From positions 1 through 24,469 of the forward strand of contig JANTGN010000012.1 in assembly GCA_024762895.1 (NCBI GenBank): DNA of 24,469 nucleotides, given 5' to 3'. Positions within the stretch are counted from its first letter, which is position 1. Each line of letters opens with the position of its first letter. The stretch comes from Thiotrichales bacterium. Lineage in GTDB: Bacteria; Pseudomonadota; Gammaproteobacteria; J044. Made by a program: the position numbers and the translations under genes. The notes under the pieces are model-generated. The model saw only the letters and a program-made list of their open reading frames with translations. It was not told the DNA's origin and searched no databases. This document shows, in pieces, positions 7,399-15,482 of this stretch.

Positions 7399-7776
7399 CT
7401 ATTTCTTGGACTTGTAATCGTTGATCGCTGCCTTGATGGCATCTTCCGCCAGCACCGAGCAATGCACCTTAACAGGCGGCAGCTCGAGTTCTTCAGCAAT
7501 CTGTGAATTCTTGATTTCACCAGCTTCATCGAGGGTCTTGCCCTTGACCCACTCGGTCAACAGACTGGATGAAGCAATGGCAGAACCGCAGCCATAGGTC
7601 TTGAACTTGGCATCTTCAATGACACCCTCATCATTGACCTTGATCTGCAGACGCATGACGTCACCACAGGCCGGAGCACCGACCATACCAGTACCTACCG
7701 ACTGATCGTCATTATCGAAATTACCAACATTGCGGGGATTTTCGTAATGATCGAGTACCTTTTCACTATAAGCCAT
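7399..7776 (-). CDS. iscU: Fe-S cluster scaffold IscU
   Basis: Scaffold on which [2Fe-2S] clusters are built from IscS sulfur and iron. The 125-residue protein conserves Cys37, Asp39, Cys63 and Cys106, and the HscA-recognition motif LPPVK at 99-103 followed by HCSVLAEDAIKAAI. The start MAYSEKVLDHYENPRNVGNF at 7776 has an AGGAG Shine-Dalgarno. It follows iscS after 18 nt. Length, ligands and numbering are as in E. coli IscU, without the last few C-terminal residues. Confidence 0.97.
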   Translation of the reverse strand: MAYSEKVLDHYENPRNVGNFDNDDQSVGTGMVGAPACGDVMRLQIKVNDEGVIEDAKFKTYGCGSAIASSSLLTEWVKGKTLDEAGEIKNSQIAEELELPPVKVHCSVLAEDAIKAAINDYKSKK

Positions 7777-7794
7777 GATTTTGCTCCTCTTGCG

Positions 7795-9018
7795 CTAGTG
7801 CGCAGCCCATTCAACGGTATTGAGATCGATGCCTTCCTGGAACATATCCCAGAGGGGAGACAGTTCGCGGAGCTTCTCAACCGCGTTACGAACATACTCA
7901 ATAGTGTAATCAATTTCCTCGGCCGTGGTGAAGCGACCGATGCTGAAACGTAGTGAACTATGTGCCAGCTCATCATTGCGCCCCAGGGCACGCAACACGT
8001 AACTGGGTTCTAACGAGGCCGAGGTACAGGCCGAACCACTGGATACGGCAATATTGCGCACGGCCATGATCAGACTTTCACCCTCGACGAAATTGAAACT
8101 GATATTCAGGTTGCCAGCCACACGATGCTCTAGGTCACCATTCACATAGACCTCTTCCATGCCCTCGAAGCCCTTCAACAGGCGATTGCGCAGGCTGAGT
8201 ATACGCTCATTCTCAGCGGCCATTTCCTCCTTGGCAATACGAAATGCCTCGCCCATACCTACGAGCTGGTGGGTCGCCAGTGTACCCGAACGCATACCGC
8301 GTTCGTGACCACCACCATGCATCTGGGCCTCCAGGCGAATGCGAGGCTTACGGCGTACATACAGGGCACCTACACCTTTGGGGCCATAGATCTTATGCGC
8401 GGAGAAACTCATCAGGTCGACCTTCATTTCCTGAAGATCGATGGGCACCTTACCGGCACTCTGTGCTGCATCCACATGGAAAATGACCTTGTTCTCACGA
8501 CAAATCTCCCCGATCGCAGCGATATCCTGAATTACGCCAATCTCGTTGTTGACATGCATGATTGAGGCAATGATCGTGTCTTCACGCAGGGCCGTCTTGA
8601 ATTTTTCCAGGTCCAGCAGGCCATTGGGCTCGGGATCCAGATAAGTCACCTCGTAGCCTTCACGCTCCAGCTGTCGGCAGGTATCCAGAACGGCCTTGTG
8701 TTCGGTCTTCAGGGTAACGATGTGCTTACCCTTTTTCTTGTAGAAATGGGCTGCGCCCTTGATAGCCAGATTATCCGATTCTGTGGCACCGGAGGTCCAA
8801 ACAATTTCACGGGGATCGGCATTAATCAGGTCAGCCACCTGCTTGCGGGCCAATTCCACGGCCTCTTCCGCCTCCCAGCCAAACTTATGACTACGCGAGG
8901 CGGGATTTCCGAAGGTCGTGTCAATGGTGAGGTATTCGGCCATTTTCTTGGCGACACGCTCATCCACCGGGGTAGTTGCGGAGTAATCCAGATAAATGGG
9001 TAATTTAAGATTGTTCAT
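7795..9018 (-). CDS. iscS: Cysteine desulfurase IscS
   Basis: PLP enzyme that converts cysteine to alanine and a persulfide, feeding IscU, tRNA thiolation and other sulfur-transfer paths. Of 407 residues, the fold-type I core shows YLDYSATTPVD, GNPASRSHKFGWEAEEAVE, ESDNLAIKG, HVDAAQSAGKVPIDL and the PLP Lys (near 209) in SFSAHKIYGPKGVG. The mobile loop SSGSACTSASLEPSYVLRAL carries the persulfide Cys near 331. The C terminus ends EWAAH, like EWAHH in E. coli, where IscU and other partners dock. ATG at 9018; only a weak AAAGG precedes it. The gene follows iscR after 32 nt. Confidence 0.97.
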   Translation of the reverse strand: MNNLKLPIYLDYSATTPVDERVAKKMAEYLTIDTTFGNPASRSHKFGWEAEEAVELARKQVADLINADPREIVWTSGATESDNLAIKGAAHFYKKKGKHIVTLKTEHKAVLDTCRQLEREGYEVTYLDPEPNGLLDLEKFKTALREDTIIASIMHVNNEIGVIQDIAAIGEICRENKVIFHVDAAQSAGKVPIDLQEMKVDLMSFSAHKIYGPKGVGALYVRRKPRIRLEAQMHGGGHERGMRSGTLATHQLVGMGEAFRIAKEEMAAENERILSLRNRLLKGFEGMEEVYVNGDLEHRVAGNLNISFNFVEGESLIMAVRNIAVSSGSACTSASLEPSYVLRALGRNDELAHSSLRFSIGRFTTAEEIDYTIEYVRNAVEKLRELSPLWDMFQEGIDLNTVEWAAH

Positions 9019-9050
9019 AAATAGTACGCCTTTGGTCCTGGTGAATAGAC

Positions 9051-9557
9051 TTACTTGGCCTTTTCACCGAGTAATCCGCTTCCAAAATTGCCTGCAGTCT
9101 GCTGTATCAGGGCCTGCTGAACTGCCTTATCCTGGCGGTTGGCCACGTCTTTGACACCATTTCGAGACATCAGGTTGCCCAGGGTGATGTCCGAAAGGAA
9201 ACTCTGAATCTGCGAGCTCAGGTCACACCAGAGATCATGGGTCAGGCAACGTGAATTGTTCTGACAGTCTGCCGAGCCACCACATTTCATGGTATCGAGC
9301 TTCTCATCAACGGCACTGATCACATCAGCAATCGAGATTTCATCGGCGGGGCTGTTAAGGGAATAGCCACCACCCGGGCCACGCGTACTGGCAACCAGGC
9401 CCTTGCGCCTGAGGCTGGCAAATAGTTGCTCCAGATAAGACAATGAGATACTCTGGCGGGCTGATATCTCAGCCAGTGAGATCGGGCCCTGATCATTGTG
9501 AATTGCAAGATCCAGGATCGCGGTAACCGCATATCGACCTTTGGTTGTTAGTCTCAT
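9051..9557 (-). CDS. iscR: Rrf2-family [2Fe-2S] regulator IscR
   Basis: Transcription factor that senses cluster status: holo-IscR represses its own operon at type 1 sites, while apo-IscR also binds type 2 sites. The 168-residue protein begins MRLTTKGRYAVTAILDLAIH with the Rrf2 winged helix-turn-helix (about 1-80; recognition helix near SLSYLEQLFASLRRKGLV, wing STRGPGGGYSL). The cluster ligands Cys92, Cys98, Cys104 and His107 occupy the E. coli positions. ATG at 9557 follows a GAGGAG Shine-Dalgarno. It is the first gene of the isc operon, and its promoter overlaps a predicted IscR site, indicating autoregulation. Confidence 0.97.
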   Translation of the reverse strand: MRLTTKGRYAVTAILDLAIHNDQGPISLAEISARQSISLSYLEQLFASLRRKGLVASTRGPGGGYSLNSPADEISIADVISAVDEKLDTMKCGGSADCQNNSRCLTHDLWCDLSSQIQSFLSDITLGNLMSRNGVKDVANRQDKAVQQALIQQTAGNFGSGLLGEKAK

Positions 9558-9585
9558 ACCTGTACTCCTCGGGATAGGCGGACAT

Positions 9586-9615
9586 ATCCTACCAATACCC
9601 TAGAGAAATAGTCAA
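9586..9615 (-). promoter_or_regulatory. Predicted isc operon promoter
   Basis: On the minus strand TTGACT (9610-9615) and TAGGAT (9586-9591) are separated by 18 nt, and a TGG just before the -10 gives an extended -10 element. The leader to the iscR ATG is short, about 20 nt. The -35 box lies inside the predicted IscR operator. Confidence 0.6.
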
Positions 9616-9619
9616 GTAT
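9595..9619 (-). promoter_or_regulatory. Predicted IscR type 1 operator
   Basis: A 25-bp site reads ATACTTGACT at its left end and AGGGTAT at its right end on the minus strand. It agrees with the published type 1 consensus, as I recall it, at 22 of 25 positions; the three mismatches are in the middle of the right half. It covers the -35 box and spacer, the expected place for autorepression by holo-IscR. Confidence 0.6.
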
Positions 9620-9624
9620 TATCA

Positions 9625-10428
9625 CTATTCTTTTGAGTCGACTTCAGCACCCTCTTCTGCAGACTCTGAAATTCCTTCAATATCCTCGGCCCTGATCTCC
9701 GGAAGGCCGCAATCATCAACATCGCCCCCCATCTTCTTGACCGCACAACTGGTCTGGATCAGGCGTTCATCCATGGCATGGATATGATCAAGGATGCCAT
9801 TAATGGCATTGGACACGGGGTCGGGCATGTCCTGCGTGAGCCCATAGGCGTCAAAGCCCATTTTCTTTTCCATAGCGGCACGATGCGGTCTTTCCTTGGG
9901 CTCCCTCACTTTACTATGCGGAGCGATAACCCGTCCCGGAATACCTACCACTGTGGCCTCGCAGGGCACATCCTTCAATACCACCGCATTAGAACCTATG
10001 CGAGCGCAATCCGAGACCTTGATCGGCCCCAGAACCTTGGCTCCTGCGCCGATTACCACGCCATCTCCCAGCGTTGGGTGACGCTTGCCCTTTTCCCAGC
10101 TGGTCCCCCCCAGGGTAACGCCATGATAGATGGTGCAATCATCTCCAATCTCAGCCGTTTCTCCAATCACCACGCCCATACCATGATCTATGAAAAAACG
10201 TCTGCCAATCTGCGCCCCGGGATGAATCTCGATGCCCGTCAACCACCGCACAATATTTGAAACCATACGGGCCAGGATCTTCAGACCACTGCTCCAGAGT
10301 CCATGAGCAAAACGATGTCCAATCACGGCGTGCACACCAGGATAAGTTAGCAGGACCTCCAGAGAATTACGTGCAGCAGGATCACGCTCGAATACGCAGG
10401 AGATATCTTCTTTGATGCGGCTGAACAT
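9625..10428 (-). CDS. cysE: Serine O-acetyltransferase
   Basis: Acetylates serine with acetyl-CoA, the first committed step of cysteine synthesis. The 267-residue protein has an N-terminal helical part (FERDPAARNSLEVLLTYPGVHAV, described by its ends) and a left-handed beta-helix of hexapeptide repeats at about 65-170, with the catalytic FIDHGMGVVIGETAEIG and IYHGVTLGGTSW blocks. The long, acidic C-terminal tail (about 190-267) replaces the short tail that binds CysK in E. coli. It is the compact EpsC/NifP-like form. It lies directly upstream of the iscR promoter, an arrangement also found in Pseudomonas, where cysteine supply sits beside cysteine use by IscS. It has its own predicted promoter. 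Confidence 0.93.
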   Translation of the reverse strand: MFSRIKEDISCVFERDPAARNSLEVLLTYPGVHAVIGHRFAHGLWSSGLKILARMVSNIVRWLTGIEIHPGAQIGRRFFIDHGMGVVIGETAEIGDDCTIYHGVTLGGTSWEKGKRHPTLGDGVVIGAGAKVLGPIKVSDCARIGSNAVVLKDVPCEATVVGIPGRVIAPHSKVREPKERPHRAAMEKKMGFDAYGLTQDMPDPVSNAINGILDHIHAMDERLIQTSCAVKKMGGDVDDCGLPEIRAEDIEGISESAEEGAEVDSKE

Positions 10429-10464
10429 AAGTGAGGAAACATCCTAGTGATCTGTAAAATGGGG

Positions 10465-10493
10465 AGTATAACGATGTACCCGGGCAGTAACAA
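10465..10493 (-). promoter_or_regulatory. Predicted sigma70 promoter for cysE
   Basis: On the minus strand TTGTTA (10488-10493) and TATACT (10465-10470) are 17 nt apart in the 83-nt gap between trmJ and cysE. Transcription would begin about 30 nt before the cysE ATG. Consensus match only. Confidence 0.45.
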
Positions 10494-10511
10494 AAAACCC
10501 CTAGCAAATCA

Positions 10512-11258
10512 TTACTTTCCAGCAACTCGACAACAACGTTGAGCCGCCGTCAGGATACCACGCAGAATATTGACTTCGTTCTGCGTGGGTCGCACACGAT
10601 TAAATAGCCTTCGTAATCGACGCATCAGATGCTTGGGATTGTCAGGATCCAGGAAATCCAGTTCGATCAGGGCCGATTCAAAATGTCCATAGAGGCGCTC
10701 CATTTCATCCTGATCTACTGGTAATGCGCCCAGTTCCTCCGAATGAGACGGCTCTGCACCACCGCTTTGCATCGATAGCTCATAACAGAGTATCTGTACA
10801 GCAGCAGCAAGATTCAACGAACTGTAATCGGGGTTAGACGGTATGTTCACCAGGTAATGACATAAGGCCAGTTCTTCATTCGTCAGCCCCACCCGCTCAC
10901 GTCCAAACACAATGGCAATACGCCCCTGCCCCACCTCAGCCAGCACCCTGTCGGCAGACTCTCTGGGGTTTAACTGGGGCCACTTGAGGCTACGCAGCCT
11001 GGCACTAGTCCCCAGTACAAGGCGGCAGTCAGCGATGGCCTCCTCCAGGGTCTCAAACACCTCGGCCTGAGCCAGCACATCATCGGCTCCGGATGCACGT
11101 GCCGTTGCCTCCGCACTGGGATAGACCTGCGGGGTGACCAGGGCAAGCCTGGCCAGCCCCATCGTTTTCAGGGCACGGGCAGCCGCCCCGATGTTTCCCG
11201 GGTGTGAGGTATCTACCAGTACAATCTTAATTTGTTGAGCGATGTCTGAATTGATCAT
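10512..11258 (-). CDS. trmJ: tRNA (cytidine/uridine-32-2'-O)-methyltransferase TrmJ
   Basis: SPOUT-class methyltransferase that places a 2'-O-methyl on C32 or U32 of the anticodon loop, using SAM. The 248-residue protein shows the family start IKIVLVDTSHPGNIGAAARA, where the conserved N-G-A-A-R region forms the active site. The trefoil knot follows: FGRERVGLTNEELALCHYLV and IPSNPDYSSLNLAAAVQI near residues 115-155, with the SSLNLAAAV knot signature. A C-terminal helical extension (about 170-248) is typical of TrmJ. It is divergent from suhB and precedes cysE by 83 nt. No convincing terminator separates the two. The trmJ promoter was not resolved. Confidence 0.94.
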   Translation of the reverse strand: MINSDIAQQIKIVLVDTSHPGNIGAAARALKTMGLARLALVTPQVYPSAEATARASGADDVLAQAEVFETLEEAIADCRLVLGTSARLRSLKWPQLNPRESADRVLAEVGQGRIAIVFGRERVGLTNEELALCHYLVNIPSNPDYSSLNLAAAVQILCYELSMQSGGAEPSHSEELGALPVDQDEMERLYGHFESALIELDFLDPDNPKHLMRRLRRLFNRVRPTQNEVNILRGILTAAQRCCRVAGK

Positions 11259-11314
11259 CTGGAGATTTTACCTTAAACAGGACTTGGATTTCGCTAAAGA
11301 TCAGCACCAGGATC

Positions 11315-11343
11315 CTGTCTCAATCTTGCTTTTCTGATATCAT
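11315..11343 (+). promoter_or_regulatory. Predicted extended -10 promoter for suhB
   Basis: TGATATCAT (11335-11343) is an extended -10 element, with a weak CTGTCT -35 (11315-11320) at 17 nt. It lies in the 126-nt divergent gap between trmJ and suhB and would give a leader of about 35 nt. Confidence 0.35.
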
Positions 11344-11384
11344 TTGATGCTGAATTTCTTCTTTAACAAACAGGATGCCAACCC

Positions 11385-12170
11385 ATGCACCCGATGCTGA
11401 ATATCGCGGTGAAGGCCGCTCGCGCTGCCGGTGATATCATTACCCGCAACGTGGATCGAATCGACACCCTCACTATTGAAACCAAGTCTCGAAACGACTG
11501 GGTATCTGAAGTCGACCGAATGGCAGAAGAAGCCATTATTCGCGTGATTAAACGGGCCTATCCCCAACATGGCATCCTGGCCGAGGAAAGCGGCGCCCAG
11601 GAAGGTAACGAATATCAGTGGATCATCGATCCTCTGGATGGAACAACCAATTTCCTCCATGGCTTTCCTCAGTACGCCGTATCAATAGCCCTGAACTATC
11701 GCGACACACTTGATCAGGCCGTCGTGTACGATCCCTTTAAACAGGAATTATTCACCGCCTCCAAAGGCAATGGTGCGGCCCTGAATGGCCGCCGTATTCG
11801 CGTCTCGGGGATACGTAATCTCGATGGTGCCTTACTGGGCACTGGCATCCCCTTCCGCGAAGAGCAAGACCTGGAACGCTACCTGAAGACCATGCGCGTT
11901 CTTCTGCCAGGAACTGCAGGCGTCAGGCGTGCCGGATCAGCAGCACTGGATCTGGCCTATGTAGCGGCAGGTCGACTCGATGGTTTCTGGGAGTTCGGCC
12001 TGAACCCCTGGGATATGGCTGCCGGCATTCTCCTCATTCGAGAGGCAGGAGGCATCGTTTCCGACCTGGATGGACAATCTAACTATATGAAAAACGGGAA
12101 CATCCTGGCGGGAGGCATCAAAGTGCATTCGGCTATGCTGAAGGCCATCAGGCCCGCCATAAAAGAATAA
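11385..12170 (+). CDS. suhB: Inositol monophosphatase family protein SuhB
   Basis: Mg-dependent phosphatase of the IMPase fold. In E. coli SuhB also joins the ribosomal antitermination complex with NusA. The 261-residue protein has metal ligands in ILAEESG (Glu67/68), WIIDPLDGTTNF (Asp82, Asp85) and GLNPWDMAAGILLIREAGG (Asp210), the three IMPase signatures. ATG at 11385 has an AGGA about 10 nt upstream. An out-of-frame ATG precedes it at 11375. Divergent from trmJ and followed after 112 nt by a small membrane-protein gene with its own predicted promoter. The trmJ-suhB pairing is conserved in Pseudomonas. Confidence 0.94.
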   Translation: MHPMLNIAVKAARAAGDIITRNVDRIDTLTIETKSRNDWVSEVDRMAEEAIIRVIKRAYPQHGILAEESGAQEGNEYQWIIDPLDGTTNFLHGFPQYAVSIALNYRDTLDQAVVYDPFKQELFTASKGNGAALNGRRIRVSGIRNLDGALLGTGIPFREEQDLERYLKTMRVLLPGTAGVRRAGSAALDLAYVAAGRLDGFWEFGLNPWDMAAGILLIREAGGIVSDLDGQSNYMKNGNILAGGIKVHSAMLKAIRPAIKE

Positions 12171-12186
12171 TTTTCATTAACCCGAC

Positions 12187-12214
12187 TTGCTTTGTGATTA
12201 ATTTATGGTATACA
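12187..12214 (+). promoter_or_regulatory. Predicted promoter for the small Cys-rich membrane protein
   Basis: TTGCTT (12187-12192) and TATACA (12209-12214) are 16 nt apart; TGG before the -10 makes it an extended -10. The 8-base inverted repeat CTTTGTGA (12190-12197) and TCACAAAG (12240-12247) brackets the core promoter. A 5-bp hairpin (GTCAG 12249-12253, CTGAC 12261-12265) lies in the leader. Confidence 0.5.
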
Positions 12215-12282
12215 CCTATTAATAGATTTTGTACCAAAGTCACAAAGAGTCAGTTACTGGCTGACCAAAATGGGGAAATTGG

Positions 12283-12621
12283 ATGAAAAAATACCTGATA
12301 GCCGCGGTAACCCCTCCTCTTGCTGTATGCCGCTATGGATGTGCAGGGTGTTGTGCGGCCCCCATAGGTGTCTTCTGGTTAACCGGTCTATTCAGCCTGG
12401 TTTACGGTCTGATGGGCGGACCACTGAACGCCGAAGGGGTTAGCTGGGGGACGGTTGGACTCGGCGCCACTCTTTGGTTGATCGCCATTGGATGGGCCTA
12501 TCTCACCTTGAGCAGGGTCGATCAGGAGAGCTGTGATAGCCAACGAAAAAACCCCATTTGTCGCATCATCCCCAGCCTCAATGAGTCCGACCCCATGGAC
12601 GAGATCAAAAAAGCCCACTAG
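12283..12621 (+). CDS. Small Cys-rich membrane protein of unknown function
   Basis: I cannot name this 112-residue protein. The N terminus MKKYLIAAVTPPLAV is followed by a cysteine cluster, Cys16, Cys20, Cys23 and Cys24, in VCRYGCAGCCAAPIG. Two predicted membrane helices follow, at about 25-45 and 53-76, joined by a Gly-rich loop. The C-terminal tail (about 77-112) is polar and carries two more cysteines (Cys84, Cys92). The spacing Cx3CxxCC directly before the first helix suggests metal or cluster binding, or a redox role; that is inference. ATG at 12283 has GGGG about 7 nt upstream and a predicted promoter. It ends 6 nt before the A tract of a bidirectional terminator, so it is probably monocistronic or a weak read-through partner of suhB. 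Codon usage looks like its neighbours. Confidence 0.75.
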   Translation: MKKYLIAAVTPPLAVCRYGCAGCCAAPIGVFWLTGLFSLVYGLMGGPLNAEGVSWGTVGLGATLWLIAIGWAYLTLSRVDQESCDSQRKNPICRIIPSLNESDPMDEIKKAH

Positions 12622-12627
12622 AGCAAC

Positions 12628-12657
12628 AAAAAAGGCCGCTTTATGCGGCCTTTTTTT
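12628..12657. terminator. Bidirectional rho-independent terminator
   Basis: A6, GGCCGC, loop TTTAT, GCGGCC, T7. The 6-bp GC stem is flanked by A and T tracts, so it works on both strands: for the rightward membrane-protein gene ending at 12621 and for the leftward secF gene ending at 12678. Confidence 0.9.
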
Positions 12658-12677
12658 ATTCTTTCATACTTTCAGCA

Positions 12678-13607
12678 TCAAGGACGGTCATCGAGCTCTT
12701 CCTTTTGCACCGGCATGAGATCCACCTTACTGACACCCAGCTTGAGTACCAGAGAACTGGCCACATAGATCGATGAGTAAGTACCTACTACCACGCCGAT
12801 GATCAGCGCCAGCGCAAAGGAGTGAATGACCTCACCACCCAGTAAAAACAGGGCTGTTAGTACCAGGAGGGTCGTCAATGACGTAACCAGGGTACGAGCA
12901 AGGGTCTGATTGATGGAGCCATTCATGACCTCAAGGGGAGTCGCCTTACGTAATTTCCGGAAATTCTCTCGAATACGATCGAATACCACGATCGTATCAT
13001 TCAGGGAATAACCGATAACTGCCAGGATCGCTGCCAGTACCGTAAGATCAAACTCAATACTAAACAGGGAAAAGAACCCGATGGTGATAATGACATCATG
13101 CATAAGGGCGGCTATAGCACCGAGGGAGAAACGATATTCAAAACGCAAGGCCACATAGATCAGGATCCCAAACAGGGCGAATAGTATCGCCAGGCCACCC
13201 TGATCACGCAGTTCTTCTCCAACCTGTGGTCCAACAAATTCCACACGCCGCATCTCAACCTGTCCACCCTGTGATGACGTCTTAAGAGTCCGCAGGATCT
13301 CATCGGCTACACGGGCCTGGGCCTCTCCCTCCTGGGGAGCCAGGCGTATCAGTACATCACGTGCCGTTCCAAAGTGCTGTACTACTGAGTTCCCGTATCC
13401 AGATTGCTCTAACGCGGCCCTGACAGGCCCCAGATCGACCGGTTGTTCATAACCCACCTCAATGATGGTTCCGCCGGTAAAATCGATACCCAGATTCAGC
13501 CCACGAGTAAACAACGAAGCTATTGATAAGAGGATCAGCAGCGTCGAGAAAATTATGGCATATTTGCTATAGCCCATAAAGTTAATCTGCTTCTTCTTCA
13601 TCATCAT
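12678..13607 (-). CDS. secF: Sec translocon accessory membrane protein SecF
   Basis: With SecD forms the proton-driven RND-type complex that pulls exported proteins through SecYEG. The protein has about 309 residues and six membrane helices: one at about 15-32 and five after residue 130. A periplasmic P1 domain contains GLNLGIDFTGGTIIEVGYEQ, the signature RGLNxGIDFxGG. AVIGYSLNDTIVVFDRIREN is the conserved RND D-helix block. The frame opens with three tandem ATGs. The first overlaps the secD stop, and an AGGAGG in the end of secD lies only 3 nt from it, so the second or third ATG is better spaced and the true start may be 13604 or 13601. Translationally coupled to secD. Confidence 0.95.
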   Translation of the reverse strand: MMMKKKQINFMGYSKYAIIFSTLLILLSIASLFTRGLNLGIDFTGGTIIEVGYEQPVDLGPVRAALEQSGYGNSVVQHFGTARDVLIRLAPQEGEAQARVADEILRTLKTSSQGGQVEMRRVEFVGPQVGEELRDQGGLAILFALFGILIYVALRFEYRFSLGAIAALMHDVIITIGFFSLFSIEFDLTVLAAILAVIGYSLNDTIVVFDRIRENFRKLRKATPLEVMNGSINQTLARTLVTSLTTLLVLTALFLLGGEVIHSFALALIIGVVVGTYSSIYVASSLVLKLGVSKVDLMPVQKEELDDRP

Positions 13608-15472
13608 ACGCCTCCTATCGAAAGCTTTTTCACCCGTCTATGACCGCCATATATCAGGTTAATTACTCCGCGGGTACCGACAATCGCGGTAAACATAGAA
13701 GAGACGATCCCTAGGGACAAAGTCACGGCAAAGCCCTTGATAGGCCCTGTGCCAAAGGCAAACAGCACAATCGCTGCTATCAGGGTGGTTACGTTCGCAT
13801 CTGCAATGGTCGAGAAGGCCTTTTCATAACCGGAATAGATAGCAGTCTGAGGCGACACACCATTACGTAATTCTTCTCGAATACGCTCATAGATCAGGAC
13901 ATTGGCATCGACCGCCATACCGACCGTGAGTACGATACCCGCGATACCAGGCATGGTGAGTGTGGCCTGCATAATCGACAGGGCTGCGACAATCAACACC
14001 AGGTTGAAGGCCAGGGCCAGATTGGCCACCAGACCAAAAACCCGGTAATAGACCGCCATAAAGATCAGCACCAGCACAAAGCCAATAACGACTGACTTAA
14101 AGCCCTGGTCGATGTTTTCCTGCCCCAGACTCGGACCTACGGTACGTTCCTCGATAATCTGCATGGGTGCAGCCAGTGCTCCGGCCCGCAATAACAGAGC
14201 CAGATTATGGGCTTCTTTACTACTATCCAGGCCTGTGATCTGGAAACGCTTGCTGAGCTGTGACTGTATGCGCGCAATATTGATGACCTCTTCGGTCTTT
14301 ACTGTTTTTCGTTCCGCCACACCATCGACCAGGGTGGTAATCGTCTTGGTCTCGATGAACACCACAGCCATCAGCTTTTTGATGTTCTCTGCTGTAACCT
14401 TGCTAAAACGACTAGCGCCCTTGCCATCCAGGGTAATGGAGACCGAGGGACGTCCGTTTTCATCCAGCGTTGACGCTGCGTTGGTGATGTAATCCCCGGT
14501 CAGCATCACCTGGCGCTTGAGCAGAACGGGATTGCCATTACGCTCCCGGTAGAGCCTCGCCTGAGGCGGTACACGCCCGGAAGCCTGGGCGGCATAGGGG
14601 TCCCCTTTTTCGTAGACCATGCGGAATTCAAGGGTTGCCGTGGCACCCAGGATATCCTTGGCCCGGGCCGTGTCCTGCACACCAGGTAGCTGGACAACGA
14701 TGCGGTTCTGCCCCTGACGCTGGATCACGGGTTCGGCCACACCCAGCTCATTAACACGCTTGCGCAGGGTGGTGATGTTCTGTTTCAGGGCAAAGTCCTG
14801 TATCTCGCGCTGGGCCTGTTCGCTCAATGTAATTCTGATCAGGGCGGTCTCTCCATCCTGATCATCTTCATACTGCAGGTCGCTGCGATATTCCTCTCTG
14901 ATCGCCTCCAGGGCCACATCACGGGTCTCGATATCACGGAACTTGATTAGTACATCATTGGGTTCTGCCGCAACCCCAAGATAACGAATCTTCTTGCCGC
15001 GCAGAAAGGTACGAAACTCCCCTTCGTATCGAGACATGGCCTTGCTGATCGCTGCCTCCATATCCACTTCCATCAGGAAGTGCACACCGCCACGCAGATC
15101 CAGGCCCAGGTACATGGGCTTGGCATCCAGGCTACGCAACCAGGCTGGCGTGCTGGGGGCGAGGTTGACAGCGGCAACATATTCATTACCCACACCGTAC
15201 TGTATGACATCCATCGCCTTGAGCTGCGTTTCGGTATCATTAAAACGCACCAGTAGTTTTTCTTCGGCAAATTCCATACTCTTGAATGCCATACCCTGAG
15301 ATTCAAGGATATCCCTGACCTGGGACTCCAGTGCCGAGGTCACCTCACCATGTCGTGAAGAGATCTGTACCGCAGGGTCATTCGGATAGAGGTTGGGCAT
15401 GGCATAGATCGCCCCCACTATCAGCACGAGTATAATCAGCGCATACTTCCACGCAGGATATTGATTCATCAT
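13604..15472 (-). CDS. secD: Sec translocon accessory membrane protein SecD
   Basis: Membrane subunit with a large periplasmic domain that completes protein export using the proton motive force. Of 622 residues, the first helix is at about 8-26 and the periplasmic P1 head spans about 30-430, with the GLDLRGGVHFLMEVD signature near residue 120 and TLRKRVNELGVAEPVIQRQG. Five membrane helices follow from about 445, including the conserved VGMAVDANVLIYERIREEL. Length matches E. coli SecD (615). Two ATGs open the frame (15472, 15469). It lies 10 nt after yajC and overlaps secF by 4 nt. Confidence 0.96.
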   Translation of the reverse strand: MMNQYPAWKYALIILVLIVGAIYAMPNLYPNDPAVQISSRHGEVTSALESQVRDILESQGMAFKSMEFAEEKLLVRFNDTETQLKAMDVIQYGVGNEYVAAVNLAPSTPAWLRSLDAKPMYLGLDLRGGVHFLMEVDMEAAISKAMSRYEGEFRTFLRGKKIRYLGVAAEPNDVLIKFRDIETRDVALEAIREEYRSDLQYEDDQDGETALIRITLSEQAQREIQDFALKQNITTLRKRVNELGVAEPVIQRQGQNRIVVQLPGVQDTARAKDILGATATLEFRMVYEKGDPYAAQASGRVPPQARLYRERNGNPVLLKRQVMLTGDYITNAASTLDENGRPSVSITLDGKGASRFSKVTAENIKKLMAVVFIETKTITTLVDGVAERKTVKTEEVINIARIQSQLSKRFQITGLDSSKEAHNLALLLRAGALAAPMQIIEERTVGPSLGQENIDQGFKSVVIGFVLVLIFMAVYYRVFGLVANLALAFNLVLIVAALSIMQATLTMPGIAGIVLTVGMAVDANVLIYERIREELRNGVSPQTAIYSGYEKAFSTIADANVTTLIAAIVLFAFGTGPIKGFAVTLSLGIVSSMFTAIVGTRGVINLIYGGHRRVKKLSIGGV

Positions 15473-15482
15473 TGAGGCTTAC

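Noticed and set aside
11340..11660. Minus-strand 106-codon frame antisense to suhB
   Set aside because: It mirrors the conserved suhB coding region and has no recognisable protein features.
12190..12247. CRP site from TGTGA and TCACA
   Set aside because: The half-sites are 42 nt apart instead of the required 6, so it is not a CRP operator.
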